Shown: one piece after another, positions 24,711-32,673 of the stretch
How the letters are laid out: each line of letters begins with the position of its first letter
Numbering within the stretch: position 1 is the first letter of the stretch
Assembly: GCA_005240075.1 (NCBI GenBank)
Contig: SBBF01000092.1
Coordinates: forward strand, 1 to 41,184
Source: Nitrospira sp.
Lineage (GTDB): Bacteria; UBA10199; SBBF01
Direction of reading: 5' to 3'
DNA: 41,184 bases
Notes under the pieces: model-generated
Told to the model about the DNA's origin: nothing
Database searches by the model: none
What the model saw: the letters and a program-made list of their open reading frames with translations, nothing else
Made by a program: the position numbers and the translations under genes

Positions 24711-26507
24711 ATGAGATATCCCATTTCGTCAACGTTTTTTTGTCTCTTGATGGCAATCGGTTTGTCAGCTCCTGCCCAGATTTCCGTTTCGGCGCGCATT
24801 GAACCTGAGCAGGCAACCCTCGAAGATGAATTAACACTGACTGTAAGCATCAAGGGGAGCATGAAGGGGAGCGAGCCGGTATTGCCTAACATGCCGGCCT
24901 TTAAGGTTATTGCTTCAGGCACCAGTTCCAGTTTGCAGATCATCAATGGAGACGTTGAATCACGGAAGGAATATAGTTATGTCCTGATTCCCCAGGAAGA
25001 AGGGACTTTCACCATCGATCCAATTACTCTTTTTCTCGACGGCAGGGAATACAAATCAGAACCGGTTACGGTAACCATCGGAAAAGCGCTCTCCCAGTCC
25101 CCATCAGCGCGTCCCACTGGTCCCCTTCTTCCTCCATCTGGATTTCCCCTTGATCAAAACGAACCTCAAGCCCCTTCTCCCCCTTTCGTTGAAAGAAAGG
25201 GAAAAGACTATTGGATCACCGCTTCCGTTTCGAAGAAAAATCCCTATATCAACGAACAGATTCTTTACACCTTTCGATTTTATACACGTGTGAGGGTGCG
25301 CGAAGCGACATTGACAATTCCTGAATTCAAGGATTTCTGGTCGGAGGAGGTGGTGCCGGAAAAAAAATATTACAGGGAAATTGAAGGGGACCGGTTTGTC
25401 GTTTCGGAAAAGGTCATCGCACTTTATCCGCTTAAAACGGGGGAGGTGACCATCCCGGAGACCGTTTTAAAGATCGAAGTTCCCGAAGGGATGGACAACC
25501 CCTTTTTTAATGATCCTTTTTTTGGGTTTGGTTCGCTGAAAACAAGGCCCAAAAATCTGAAATCGGATTCCCTGGTTTTGACCATCCTGCCTCTTCCCGA
25601 TCCCCCTCCTCAAAATTTTGCGAATCTGGTGGGACAGTTTCAAATGAAAAGCGCACTCTCATCCCGCCAGGTCAAGGAAGGGGAAACCACCACACTGACT
25701 GTTGAGATTTCAGGCAGAGGGAATATCAAAGATGCCGTTCTGCCCCCTGTATCGCTGGATGGTTTCAAGGTTTATGATGACAAGCCGGTTACTGAAACAG
25801 TCAGGAGCGAAGAGGGAATCTTGGGAAAAAAGATTTTTAAAAAAGCTCTCGTCCCCTTGACATCGGGAGAGCTGGTCTTGCCCCCTTTGAGCCTCGATTA
25901 TTTTAATCCCATGACCGGGAAGTTTGAATCTCTTCAAACGGAACCCGTCACAGTTTCTGTAGCTCCATCGGATGGCGAACAGTTGAATGACGCCTTCTCT
26001 CAAGTTCCGCAAAATCGGGATTGGCACCTCCCGGTTCATGAGGAAATTGCGACGATTCATACCCATCCTTCGGTTTTAATGGTCCGAGAGCCGATCATCT
26101 CCAGCCGGTTAGTGTTGGTATTTTTATTTGGAATTCCTCCCCTCGTTTATCTGGCCAATCTTTTGGTTGGGCTGATTCGCTTGCGGCGGCTTCAAAATCC
26201 GCAAGCTTACCGCAAGAAAAGAGCCTTCAGGATTTTTTTGAAAAATATGTCGCGGGAAGGAGTGCATGACCTGGAGCAGATCAGGGACTATTTTGGGGCA
26301 AAATGGGGATTGAGAGGATCGGGTCTGACGACAGCGGAAGTCATCGACAGGCTGGAGGCGAGCGGCATGGACAGAAATCTCCTGAATGATTTGAGATCCC
26401 ATTTGCATGCTTTGGAGAGGTCGAGTTATGGGGGGGAGATTTCAACTCCTTCTTTAAGATCAAAGACGGTGGAGTTGATTCAAAAAATGGAAAGAAAAAA
26501 GGTATGA
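24711..26507 (+). CDS. batD: BatD-like periplasmic protein
   Basis: This 598-residue BatD-family protein begins with a signal peptide (about 1-21, FFCLLMAIGLSAPAQIS), continues with repeated beta-sandwich modules and ends with one membrane segment near 465-488 and a cytoplasmic tail. The N-terminal ARIEPEQATLEDELTLTVSI is a typical BatD opening, and later modules repeat the pattern (KSALSSRQVKEGETTTLTVEI). It is thought to be periplasmic with a membrane anchor and to work with BatA and BatB. It starts one base after the batBC fusion and overlaps the next gene by four bases. Confidence 0.9.
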   Translation: MRYPISSTFFCLLMAIGLSAPAQISVSARIEPEQATLEDELTLTVSIKGSMKGSEPVLPNMPAFKVIASGTSSSLQIINGDVESRKEYSYVLIPQEEGTFTIDPITLFLDGREYKSEPVTVTIGKALSQSPSARPTGPLLPPSGFPLDQNEPQAPSPPFVERKGKDYWITASVSKKNPYINEQILYTFRFYTRVRVREATLTIPEFKDFWSEEVVPEKKYYREIEGDRFVVSEKVIALYPLKTGEVTIPETVLKIEVPEGMDNPFFNDPFFGFGSLKTRPKNLKSDSLVLTILPLPDPPPQNFANLVGQFQMKSALSSRQVKEGETTTLTVEISGRGNIKDAVLPPVSLDGFKVYDDKPVTETVRSEEGILGKKIFKKALVPLTSGELVLPPLSLDYFNPMTGKFESLQTEPVTVSVAPSDGEQLNDAFSQVPQNRDWHLPVHEEIATIHTHPSVLMVREPIISSRLVLVFLFGIPPLVYLANLLVGLIRLRRLQNPQAYRKKRAFRIFLKNMSREGVHDLEQIRDYFGAKWGLRGSGLTTAEVIDRLEASGMDRNLLNDLRSHLHALERSSYGGEISTPSLRSKTVELIQKMERKKV

Positions 26508-27265
26508 AACTTGTTTTTGCGATTCTGGTTTTGTCTCTTCTCACAGGGGAGTCGGTCTTTGCCGACCAGCGGGAAGACAACTTCCGACGAGCCAGTGAAG
26601 CCTATTATAAAAACAGGTGGGATGAGGCTTTGTCCCTTTATCAGGCATTGTTGAAAGAATTCCCCACCAACGCTCATCTCTATTTTAATTTGGGAAATGT
26701 TTATTTCAGAAAGGGGGAAATGGGAAGAGCTCTCCAGCATTATGCAAAGGCTTTGAACCTTAAACCGCGTGAACCTGACATCAGAGCCAATCTCAAATTT
26801 GTTCAAAAAAAAACAGGGGTGGAACTGCCTGTCCCTTTTTCCACCACTTTGAAAAAAAATTTGTTTTTCTGGAATTCCTATTTTACCCTTCACGAACTTG
26901 TTTTGAGCCTCCTCATGGTTGCGGCTGTTTTCTGGAGTTCATTAACCCTGCGGTTATATATCAAACGTCCTCTGTTGAAAGGGGGCGTCTGGGGTTTTGG
27001 CATTCTGCTGGCTCTTATGCTGGTTTCAACAGGAATCAAATATGACGAGACTTTGGCCAGAAGGTGGGGTATCTTGATCAAGCCGGAGGTGGCGGTCAGG
27101 CCGGCCTATCTTAAATCTGTTGAACCTTTTGTTAAATTGCCTGATGGAGCCAAAGTTGAAATATTGGGAGATCAGGAATTCAAGAATGAAGAAAAATGGA
27201 TTCAAATCAGACTTCCGAACGGAACACGCGGATGGATACTGGAAGAGGAAATTGGGGTGATTTAA
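26504..27265 (+). CDS. BatE-like TPR and SH3-domain membrane protein
   Basis: This 253-residue protein has a signal peptide (about 1-20, ending VFADQ), about two to three TPR repeats (residues 24-100, HLYFNLGNVYFRKGEMGRAL), two membrane segments (about 134-152 and 160-180), and a C-terminal bacterial SH3-like domain (about 190-253, GAKVEILGDQEFKNEEKWIQ and GTRGWILEEE). This TPR-TM-SH3 order is that of BatE proteins. It closes the Bat block: its ATG overlaps the batD TGA and the next gene starts four bases after its TAA. It probably presents TPR surfaces to periplasmic clients, which is inference. Confidence 0.85.
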   Translation: MKLVFAILVLSLLTGESVFADQREDNFRRASEAYYKNRWDEALSLYQALLKEFPTNAHLYFNLGNVYFRKGEMGRALQHYAKALNLKPREPDIRANLKFVQKKTGVELPVPFSTTLKKNLFFWNSYFTLHELVLSLLMVAAVFWSSLTLRLYIKRPLLKGGVWGFGILLALMLVSTGIKYDETLARRWGILIKPEVAVRPAYLKSVEPFVKLPDGAKVEILGDQEFKNEEKWIQIRLPNGTRGWILEEEIGVI

Positions 27266-27269
27266 AAAC

Positions 27270-28094
27270 ATGATTGAATCTTACTTCAAGTCCCACGACC
27301 ATCATCGACTCTATTACCAAGAGTGGAAAGCCGATCCGTCGAAGGCTGTTTTGATTTTTGTTCATGGCTTGAACGAACATTCGGGGAGGTATGTAAATCC
27401 GGTCAACTTTTTTTCAAAAAAAGGGTACACCCTTTATCTGTTTGACCATCGGGGGCATGGACGATCCGATGGTCTTCGCAGTTTTATCGATAACTTTGAC
27501 ACTTATCTCAAAGATCTGGACGAATTTACTCTCTATGTAGCCAATCGGGAAAAGCGAAAAAAAATTTTCATGATTGGCCACAGCATGGGGGGACAGATTG
27601 TTTTGAATTATGTCGGCCGCTATGATCATTCGTTGTCCGGTTTTATGGTTTCTTCCCCCAACATTGAAGTGGCGGTCAAGATTCCTTGGATTAAAAAGAC
27701 CATGGCTTGCCATCTCTCCACTTTTTTACCCAAAATGAGGTTTGCCAATGAAATCGACCCGAAGTGGATTTCGCGCGACCGGGCGGTGGTCAAGGCCTAT
27801 AAAAGCGACCCTCTGGTATCCAAGGACATTACCCTCAAGTTGGCCTCTGAAATTTTCAAGAACCAGGACAAAATCATGGAATTCGCCCCCCGCATCAAAC
27901 TTCCGGCCTTGATGATGCATGCGGGAGATGATCGGATCTGTTCTGCAAGGGGGACCGAAAAATTCTTTCAAGGAATGAGTTCCAAAGACAAGACGCTTAT
28001 TATCTACGACAAATTCTACCATGAACTCTTCAATGAATTCGGCAAAGAAAAAGTCTTTGCCGATATGGAAGGGTGGTTGAAGAAACATCTTTAG
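27270..28094 (+). CDS. Alpha/beta hydrolase, lysophospholipase/monoacylglycerol lipase type
   Basis: This 274-residue serine hydrolase of the Hydrolase_4 family cleaves acyl esters such as monoacylglycerol or lysophospholipid. The nucleophile Ser105 lies in GHSMGG. The oxyanion block VHGLNEHSGRY is near residue 31, and DHRGHGRSDG lies at 59-68. The catalytic Asp is in HAGDDRIC and the His in the YHELFNE motif near residue 250, typical of this family. There is no signal peptide, so it is probably cytoplasmic or peripheral. It lies in the bat-to-permease run, four bases after batE and nine before the MMPL gene. The natural substrate is uncertain. Confidence 0.92.
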   Translation: MIESYFKSHDHHRLYYQEWKADPSKAVLIFVHGLNEHSGRYVNPVNFFSKKGYTLYLFDHRGHGRSDGLRSFIDNFDTYLKDLDEFTLYVANREKRKKIFMIGHSMGGQIVLNYVGRYDHSLSGFMVSSPNIEVAVKIPWIKKTMACHLSTFLPKMRFANEIDPKWISRDRAVVKAYKSDPLVSKDITLKLASEIFKNQDKIMEFAPRIKLPALMMHAGDDRICSARGTEKFFQGMSSKDKTLIIYDKFYHELFNEFGKEKVFADMEGWLKKHL

Positions 28095-28103
28095 ATCGTT
28101 TTT

Positions 28104-30545
28104 ATGGCCAGCTTTCATTCTCCTTCCCGTCTGGAAAGTTTTATCCGTCGTCTGATTCCCTATTCTTGGGTTGTTATTCTGATTTGTCTCCTGTTAACTG
28201 GACTTTCGGTAAAACCGGCAGTTCGCCTCCTGGGGAATGTGAGTACAGAACTTTCAAAACTCCTGCCCGATGACAATCATAATGTTGTTCTGACAGGCGA
28301 GATCAAAAAAAAATTCAGAAAAAAAGGGGGAGGGGATCTGGTGATTTTGGTTTCTTCATCGGATCCCCAGGCCAACAAGCGGGGAATTGATTCATTGGTT
28401 GACTCTCTTTCGAAATTGCCGCAAGTGGAACGGGTCAAATATCAGAAGGATGGTTTTCAGTTTTTAAACGACCACAAACTTCTCTACATTGAGGTTGACG
28501 ATCTGGAAAAAATCAGGGACCGGATCAACCGCAAAATCCAGCAGGAAAAATTAGGGGGGCTTTATATTGATTTTGAATCAGGAGAGGCCAAAGAGCAGGA
28601 GAAAGATCCGTTTCAGTTTGAAGATTTGAGCGAAAAATACCGGAACGAATATATCCGTTCCATCAAAAGCCCCTACTATACCAACGACGACGAAACCACC
28701 TATGCCCTCTGGGTCTATCCTGCAAACAAGGACAGCTCTTTGACCTATTTCAGAGAATTTTATAGCCTCATCACCGATCATCTTTCCCGGTTTGACCCCC
28801 AACAATTTGGAACCCCTCTCACCATCTCCTATGCCGGATCCATTCGGACCCGTCTGGATGAATACACTACTCTGATGAATGATCTCAAAAAAGGGGGGAT
28901 AATTTCACTGTCGGGCATTCTTCTGGTTCTTTTTCTTTATTTCAGGCGGATCGCTTCCCTTTTTCTGATTTTTATTCCGCTTGCTTCCGGCATTTTGGGA
29001 GGATTTGCCATCTGTTCTTTTTTTCTTCCTCATTTGAACGTGGTCACCTCGTTTTTGTTTGCCATTCTGTCCGGACTGGGAGTGGAAATCGGCATTCACC
29101 TCTATGCCCGCTATCAGGATGATCGCGAGTCGGGAATCGGGCGGGATGACGCCCTGATCAACTGTCTGATGAAAACCGGGAGGTCTGCCATCGCCGGGGT
29201 CACTTTAAACTGTGTCACTTTTTTTATCCTGGTTTTGAATGAGTTTCGTGGTTTTTCTGAATTTGGCTGGATAGCCGGTATTGGACTGTTGATCTCTCTG
29301 GTCAGCTTTCTGGTCTTTTTTCCCGCTCTTCTTGTTTTCGCGGAGCGGATCCGTTTTTTGAGATTCCATCGCGAGAGAAAACGGATCGTTGACTGGCTGA
29401 AAAAACGTTTTCCTGTTTTTCCCTGGCCGCGAACAGTCATGGTTTCCTGCGTTGTTTTGTTTCTCCTTTTTTTGGGATCTCTTCCATTTCTGGGATTTGA
29501 ATGGAACTACGGTGTTCTCAAAATCCATATTCCCGAAACCGACCAGGCCAAAAGTCTTTTGCGGGACATTACCGGGCGGGTCAACAGCGCGGCCGCTATC
29601 ATGATTCCGGATGAACCGACAGCGGCATTGATTCGGCAGGAGTATCAACGGCGAAAAGAGAGCGACGACCAATCTCCCACCATCGATTTTTTCCGATCCC
29701 ATTATGATCTGTTTCCGAAGGAACAGGAGAAAAAAATGGCGCTTTTAAGAGAAATCGAGGAACTCTTAAACGATGATGCCTTAAATGCGGTCAAAGGGGA
29801 GAAAAAGGTCATGATTGATGATTTCCGATCGGCCATTGCCCGAACCAAAAAAGTCAAATCGGAAAAGGATATTCCCCAGGGGCTTAAGGATGCTTTTTTT
29901 GGACGGGGCGAGTTTTTCAAAGAGCAGGTGGGATTTGTCAATCCGCTTCCCCATCTGGAACTGGATGATGGACGAAACGCGGTGGCTTTTCATGACGACG
30001 CGCAGGAGGTCAAGGTAGGGGGAAAAACTTATTATGCCGTATCCGATGCGATGATCTTTGCCGATGTTCTGACCACGATGTTCAAGGATAGCCGGCGCGT
30101 GATTATTTTATCCATTCTGGTTTTGATTATTGTGATTTATCTTGATTTCAGGAACTGGCAAAAATCCCTTTTGGCTTTTGGATCGGTTTTTTGGGGGGTG
30201 ATGGGGATGTTGGCCCTGATGGCCCTGTTTGAATTTAAATTTAATTTTTACAATATGATTATTGTCCCTCTCGTTTTGGGAATGGCTGTTGACAACAGCG
30301 TTCATTTAATCCACCGTTTTGATGAATTTAAAAGAACCTCTGTCATGAATGCCCTGTTTACATCGGGCACTGCGGCGGGGTTGTCCTCGTTGACGAACAT
30401 GCTCGGTTATTCAGGTTTAGTCATCGCGCATCATCCGGGTCTTAATTCGATAGGAAATCTCGCTGTGATGGGGATGATGACTTGCATGATCGGCTCGCTT
30501 GTTTTTTTGCCAGCCGCTTTGCAGTTTATAAAAAATCGGAGTTGA
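28104..30545 (+). CDS. MMPL/RND-superfamily membrane protein
   Basis: This 813-residue protein has the RND two-fold layout: a membrane segment near 20-36, a large periplasmic loop, a bundle of five segments at about 262-415, a segment near 440-460, a second periplasmic loop, and a closing bundle at about 662-808. The family motif around TM4/TM10 appears as GLGVEIGIHLYAR in the first half and GMAVDNSVHLIHR in the second. The Asp of the second copy may take part in proton relay, with Glu in its place in the first. MMPL proteins often move lipids, for example HpnN and hopanoids. Its neighbour is a lipid hydrolase, so a lipid substrate is plausible but not shown. Confidence 0.9.
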   Translation: MASFHSPSRLESFIRRLIPYSWVVILICLLLTGLSVKPAVRLLGNVSTELSKLLPDDNHNVVLTGEIKKKFRKKGGGDLVILVSSSDPQANKRGIDSLVDSLSKLPQVERVKYQKDGFQFLNDHKLLYIEVDDLEKIRDRINRKIQQEKLGGLYIDFESGEAKEQEKDPFQFEDLSEKYRNEYIRSIKSPYYTNDDETTYALWVYPANKDSSLTYFREFYSLITDHLSRFDPQQFGTPLTISYAGSIRTRLDEYTTLMNDLKKGGIISLSGILLVLFLYFRRIASLFLIFIPLASGILGGFAICSFFLPHLNVVTSFLFAILSGLGVEIGIHLYARYQDDRESGIGRDDALINCLMKTGRSAIAGVTLNCVTFFILVLNEFRGFSEFGWIAGIGLLISLVSFLVFFPALLVFAERIRFLRFHRERKRIVDWLKKRFPVFPWPRTVMVSCVVLFLLFLGSLPFLGFEWNYGVLKIHIPETDQAKSLLRDITGRVNSAAAIMIPDEPTAALIRQEYQRRKESDDQSPTIDFFRSHYDLFPKEQEKKMALLREIEELLNDDALNAVKGEKKVMIDDFRSAIARTKKVKSEKDIPQGLKDAFFGRGEFFKEQVGFVNPLPHLELDDGRNAVAFHDDAQEVKVGGKTYYAVSDAMIFADVLTTMFKDSRRVIILSILVLIIVIYLDFRNWQKSLLAFGSVFWGVMGMLALMALFEFKFNFYNMIIVPLVLGMAVDNSVHLIHRFDEFKRTSVMNALFTSGTAAGLSSLTNMLGYSGLVIAHHPGLNSIGNLAVMGMMTCMIGSLVFLPAALQFIKNRS

Positions 30546-30549
30546 TTCT

Positions 30550-32394
30550 ATGCCTCAGTTTTTTTTCTGGATCTTGAATATTCTTTTAATGGCCGGAGCC
30601 CTCTGGCTTTTTTCCAAAAAAGGTTTTTTGAGTTATGCCAGGGGGGGGCGTTGGTGGCTCACCTGGCTCGCCATCGGAGTCATCACCCTGATGGACGAGC
30701 TCACCAGCATCTTCTACGCCCCGAGCGAGGCCTATCGCTACATTGGACGCCATGCCATTTTCTTTATTCCTTTGACCGCATTTTTTGTCCATTTCATGAC
30801 CACCCGGATGGTGGAGATTGCGGAAATCCTGGATGCCCATGGTCTGAAAGGGGGAGGGGTCTACAATTTTTCCTACTTTGTCCTGGGGCCTGTTATTTCA
30901 TTTGTCGCGGTAGCCTCGATTATGGTCGCCTATGTCTTGACAGCTGCCATTTCAAGCGTGAGCGCTGTGGAGAATGCCGGTTATTTTTTCAACCCCTCAA
31001 CGGAAACGAAACTGATTCTTGAAATAGCCGCCATCTGGGGGGTAGCTGGTTTGAACATTCTGGGTATTCGCAACAATACCCGTGTGACCTTCGGTATCTT
31101 CCTGGTCACAGCCATTGTTTTTATTAATTTAATCGTGGCCGGAATTGTTGGATTCGACATCAGTCATTTTTCTGTCCTGGAACAAAGTATTCAGGAAAGC
31201 ACGGCCCATTGGAGCTCGGGAGGCATCGGGCGGGGCTATCTCTTTCTGATCGCTTCTGTCTCCAGTTGTATTTTGGCCTATTCCGGTGTTGAATCCGTTC
31301 TTCAAACCGCCAGTTTGGTGCAGAACTGGAAAATCATCGGCCGGGCTTATATATTCCTGGCGGCTACCGTGGGGATTGTCATTCCTCTGGTGGCGGTGAT
31401 GGTTTTGTCCCACCCGCAAATCGATGTAGCTCATCATGAAACCGATCTGATCATTCATTTTGCTACCTTGCTCAACGGAAAAAATTTCGGCGTGGCGATG
31501 GCGGTTGTGGCCAGTGTTACTCTTTTAATGGCCATAAACACCGCCTTTGTCGCTTCCAGCGAACTTCTGGAACGAATAGCGCACCGCTATGGATTTAATT
31601 GGATTGTCGAGACCAACCGTTTTGCTTCTCTTTATCGCATTCATGTGGCTAATGCGCTTTTTTTCTCTCTGGTCATCATCGGCACTCAAGGCCAGCAGAT
31701 GGCTTTGGCAGAAATGTACGCTGTGGGACTTGTTGCCAGTTTTGTGATCAATCTTCTCTCCCTGCTGATTTACCGCTATTCCATGGGAACCAAGGAGGTG
31801 AGGGCCTTTAATGTTAGCCGCCTGGGGACTCTTCTGTTTTTTATCTTGATGTTGAGCTGTTTTATTTATTTGTCGTATCATAAAACAACCGGTTTTTTGC
31901 TTTGGTTTTTTGTCACACTCATTTCTCTTTTAATTGGAATCTATGGAACGCGAAAGAGAGCTCCTGAACTGGCGGCCGTTGAAAAGGGAGAGACGCCGAT
32001 GGATATTATTTTGTATCTTGCCGAATCGAGCGAGGAACATGTTAATCTCTACTTTAAAAGGCCCTTTGATTCTGCCCAGGATAAAACTTACGGAATTTCA
32101 TTGTTTGTCACTTTTTATTCTCCCCGGCAAAAGCTCCCCTCCCGAATTTCTCCCAATCATTTTCGGATTCCCTTCAAACGGGCTAGTATTTTTAACAATA
32201 TTGCCGCTATTCTGGACCTGTTGATTTACGAAATCCCCAACAAAAATATTACGGTGCATTTTGGATGGCCCACCTCCAGCTGGTTTGACCGCCTCTCCAC
32301 GGGAGTCATGGTCTTTCAGTTCATGAAATTTCCCCGCCTGTTTCCCAAAATCAATTTCAAGATTGAAAAATTCAAGTCGAAGTATCGCGAATAA
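30550..32394 (+). CDS. APC-superfamily amino acid permease-like transporter
   Basis: This 614-residue transporter has about 12 hydrophobic segments over residues 1-470, followed by a soluble C-terminal domain of about 130 residues. APC-type signatures include the TM1-like region GVITLMDELTSIFYAPSEAY, GLKGGGVYNFSYFVLGP and the mid-protein SCILAYSGVESVLQTA. Substrate cannot be told; it could be an amino acid or amine. The unusual first segment (LNILLMAGALWLFSKKGFLSY) precedes the APC core. In the C-terminal domain residues 505-512 (PFDSAQDK) look like a translated repeat insertion. It starts four bases after the MMPL gene and ends the long plus-strand run. The hairpin downstream lacks a plus-strand T-run. 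Confidence 0.85.
   Translation: MPQFFFWILNILLMAGALWLFSKKGFLSYARGGRWWLTWLAIGVITLMDELTSIFYAPSEAYRYIGRHAIFFIPLTAFFVHFMTTRMVEIAEILDAHGLKGGGVYNFSYFVLGPVISFVAVASIMVAYVLTAAISSVSAVENAGYFFNPSTETKLILEIAAIWGVAGLNILGIRNNTRVTFGIFLVTAIVFINLIVAGIVGFDISHFSVLEQSIQESTAHWSSGGIGRGYLFLIASVSSCILAYSGVESVLQTASLVQNWKIIGRAYIFLAATVGIVIPLVAVMVLSHPQIDVAHHETDLIIHFATLLNGKNFGVAMAVVASVTLLMAINTAFVASSELLERIAHRYGFNWIVETNRFASLYRIHVANALFFSLVIIGTQGQQMALAEMYAVGLVASFVINLLSLLIYRYSMGTKEVRAFNVSRLGTLLFFILMLSCFIYLSYHKTTGFLLWFFVTLISLLIGIYGTRKRAPELAAVEKGETPMDIILYLAESSEEHVNLYFKRPFDSAQDKTYGISLFVTFYSPRQKLPSRISPNHFRIPFKRASIFNNIAAILDLLIYEIPNKNITVHFGWPTSSWFDRLSTGVMVFQFMKFPRLFPKINFKIEKFKSKYRE
32062..32085. repeat. Short repeat-derived insertion in the permease gene
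   Basis: Bases 32062-32085 encode PFDSAQDK (residues 505-512). This peptide is a frequent translation of the repeat ctttgactccgctcaggataaa that is scattered through coding regions of several bacterial genomes (from memory). Here it reads cctttgattctgcccaggat and is in frame in the soluble C-terminal domain. Confidence 0.45.
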
Positions 32395-32406
32395 GTCTCA
32401 ATCAAT

Positions 32407-32437
32407 AAAAAAACCCGGGCTTATTTAAAACCCGGGT
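32407..32437 (-). terminator. Intrinsic terminator (minus strand), distal to the tRNA
   Basis: Stem acccggg (32413-32419) with cccgggt (32431-32437) around an AT-rich loop. On the minus strand it is followed by seven T (32413-32407). On the plus strand it has no T-run, so it would be a weak end for the permease transcript. Confidence 0.7.
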
Positions 32438-32469
32438 CCGGTAACTCAGAAAACCACTCCTTCGCAAGA
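32437..32469 (+). repeat. Degenerate inverted copy of the tRNA 5' half
   Basis: Plus-strand tccggtaactcag (32437-32449) and cactccttcgcaaga (32455-32469) match the tRNA's ccggtagctcag and cacttccttcgcaaga in order, with a shortened D-loop between. The tRNA lies 83 bases further right on the other strand, so this is an inverted partial copy, probably a remnant of duplication or rearrangement. Confidence 0.6.
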
Positions 32470-32504
32470 TGTTTATATTTTATACCCTATAAACAATCAT
32501 GGTC

Positions 32505-32547
32505 AATAAAAAATACGAAGAAGCCTTCGCCGCGTGATCCTTCTTCG
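32505..32547 (-). terminator. Intrinsic terminator of the tRNA transcript (minus strand)
   Basis: An 8-bp stem cgaagaag (32516-32523) with cttcttcg (32540-32547) is followed on the minus strand by TATTTTTTATT. It starts five bases after the tRNA 3' end. An alternative stem (gccttcg at 32523-32529 with cgaaggc at 32546-32552) would involve the tRNA's discriminator position. Confidence 0.75.
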
Positions 32548-32551
32548 AAGG

Positions 32552-32623
32552 CGCCCCGGAAGGGACTTGAACCCCTGACCACTTCTTGCGAAGGAAGTGC
32601 TCTATCCCCTGAGCTACCGGGGC
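32552..32623 (-). tRNA. Irregular tRNA gene; isotype uncertain (Arg-TCG or Ala-CGC)
   Basis: A 72-base cloverleaf is readable on the minus strand. Its acceptor stem GCCCCGG/CCGGGGC is perfect, the D-arm is GCTC-AGGGGATA-GAGC, and the T-arm is AGGGG-TTCAAGT-CCCTT. The anticodon arm is one base short of standard. Read as ACTTC/GAAGT it has an eight-base loop CTTCGCAA, giving TCG (Arg) after U33. Read as CTTCC-TTCGCAA with one missing G it gives CGC (Ala). The absence of a G3-U70 pair argues against Ala, and the GATAGAGC D-arm resembles Arg tRNAs. CCA is not encoded. It may be co-transcribed with the amidohydrolase 50 bases upstream. It could be a decaying or non-standard tRNA. Confidence 0.75.
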
Positions 32624-32673
32624 GCTTCCATAGAAGTATGCAATAATCATGCCACGACCTTTTTTGATAGAAA

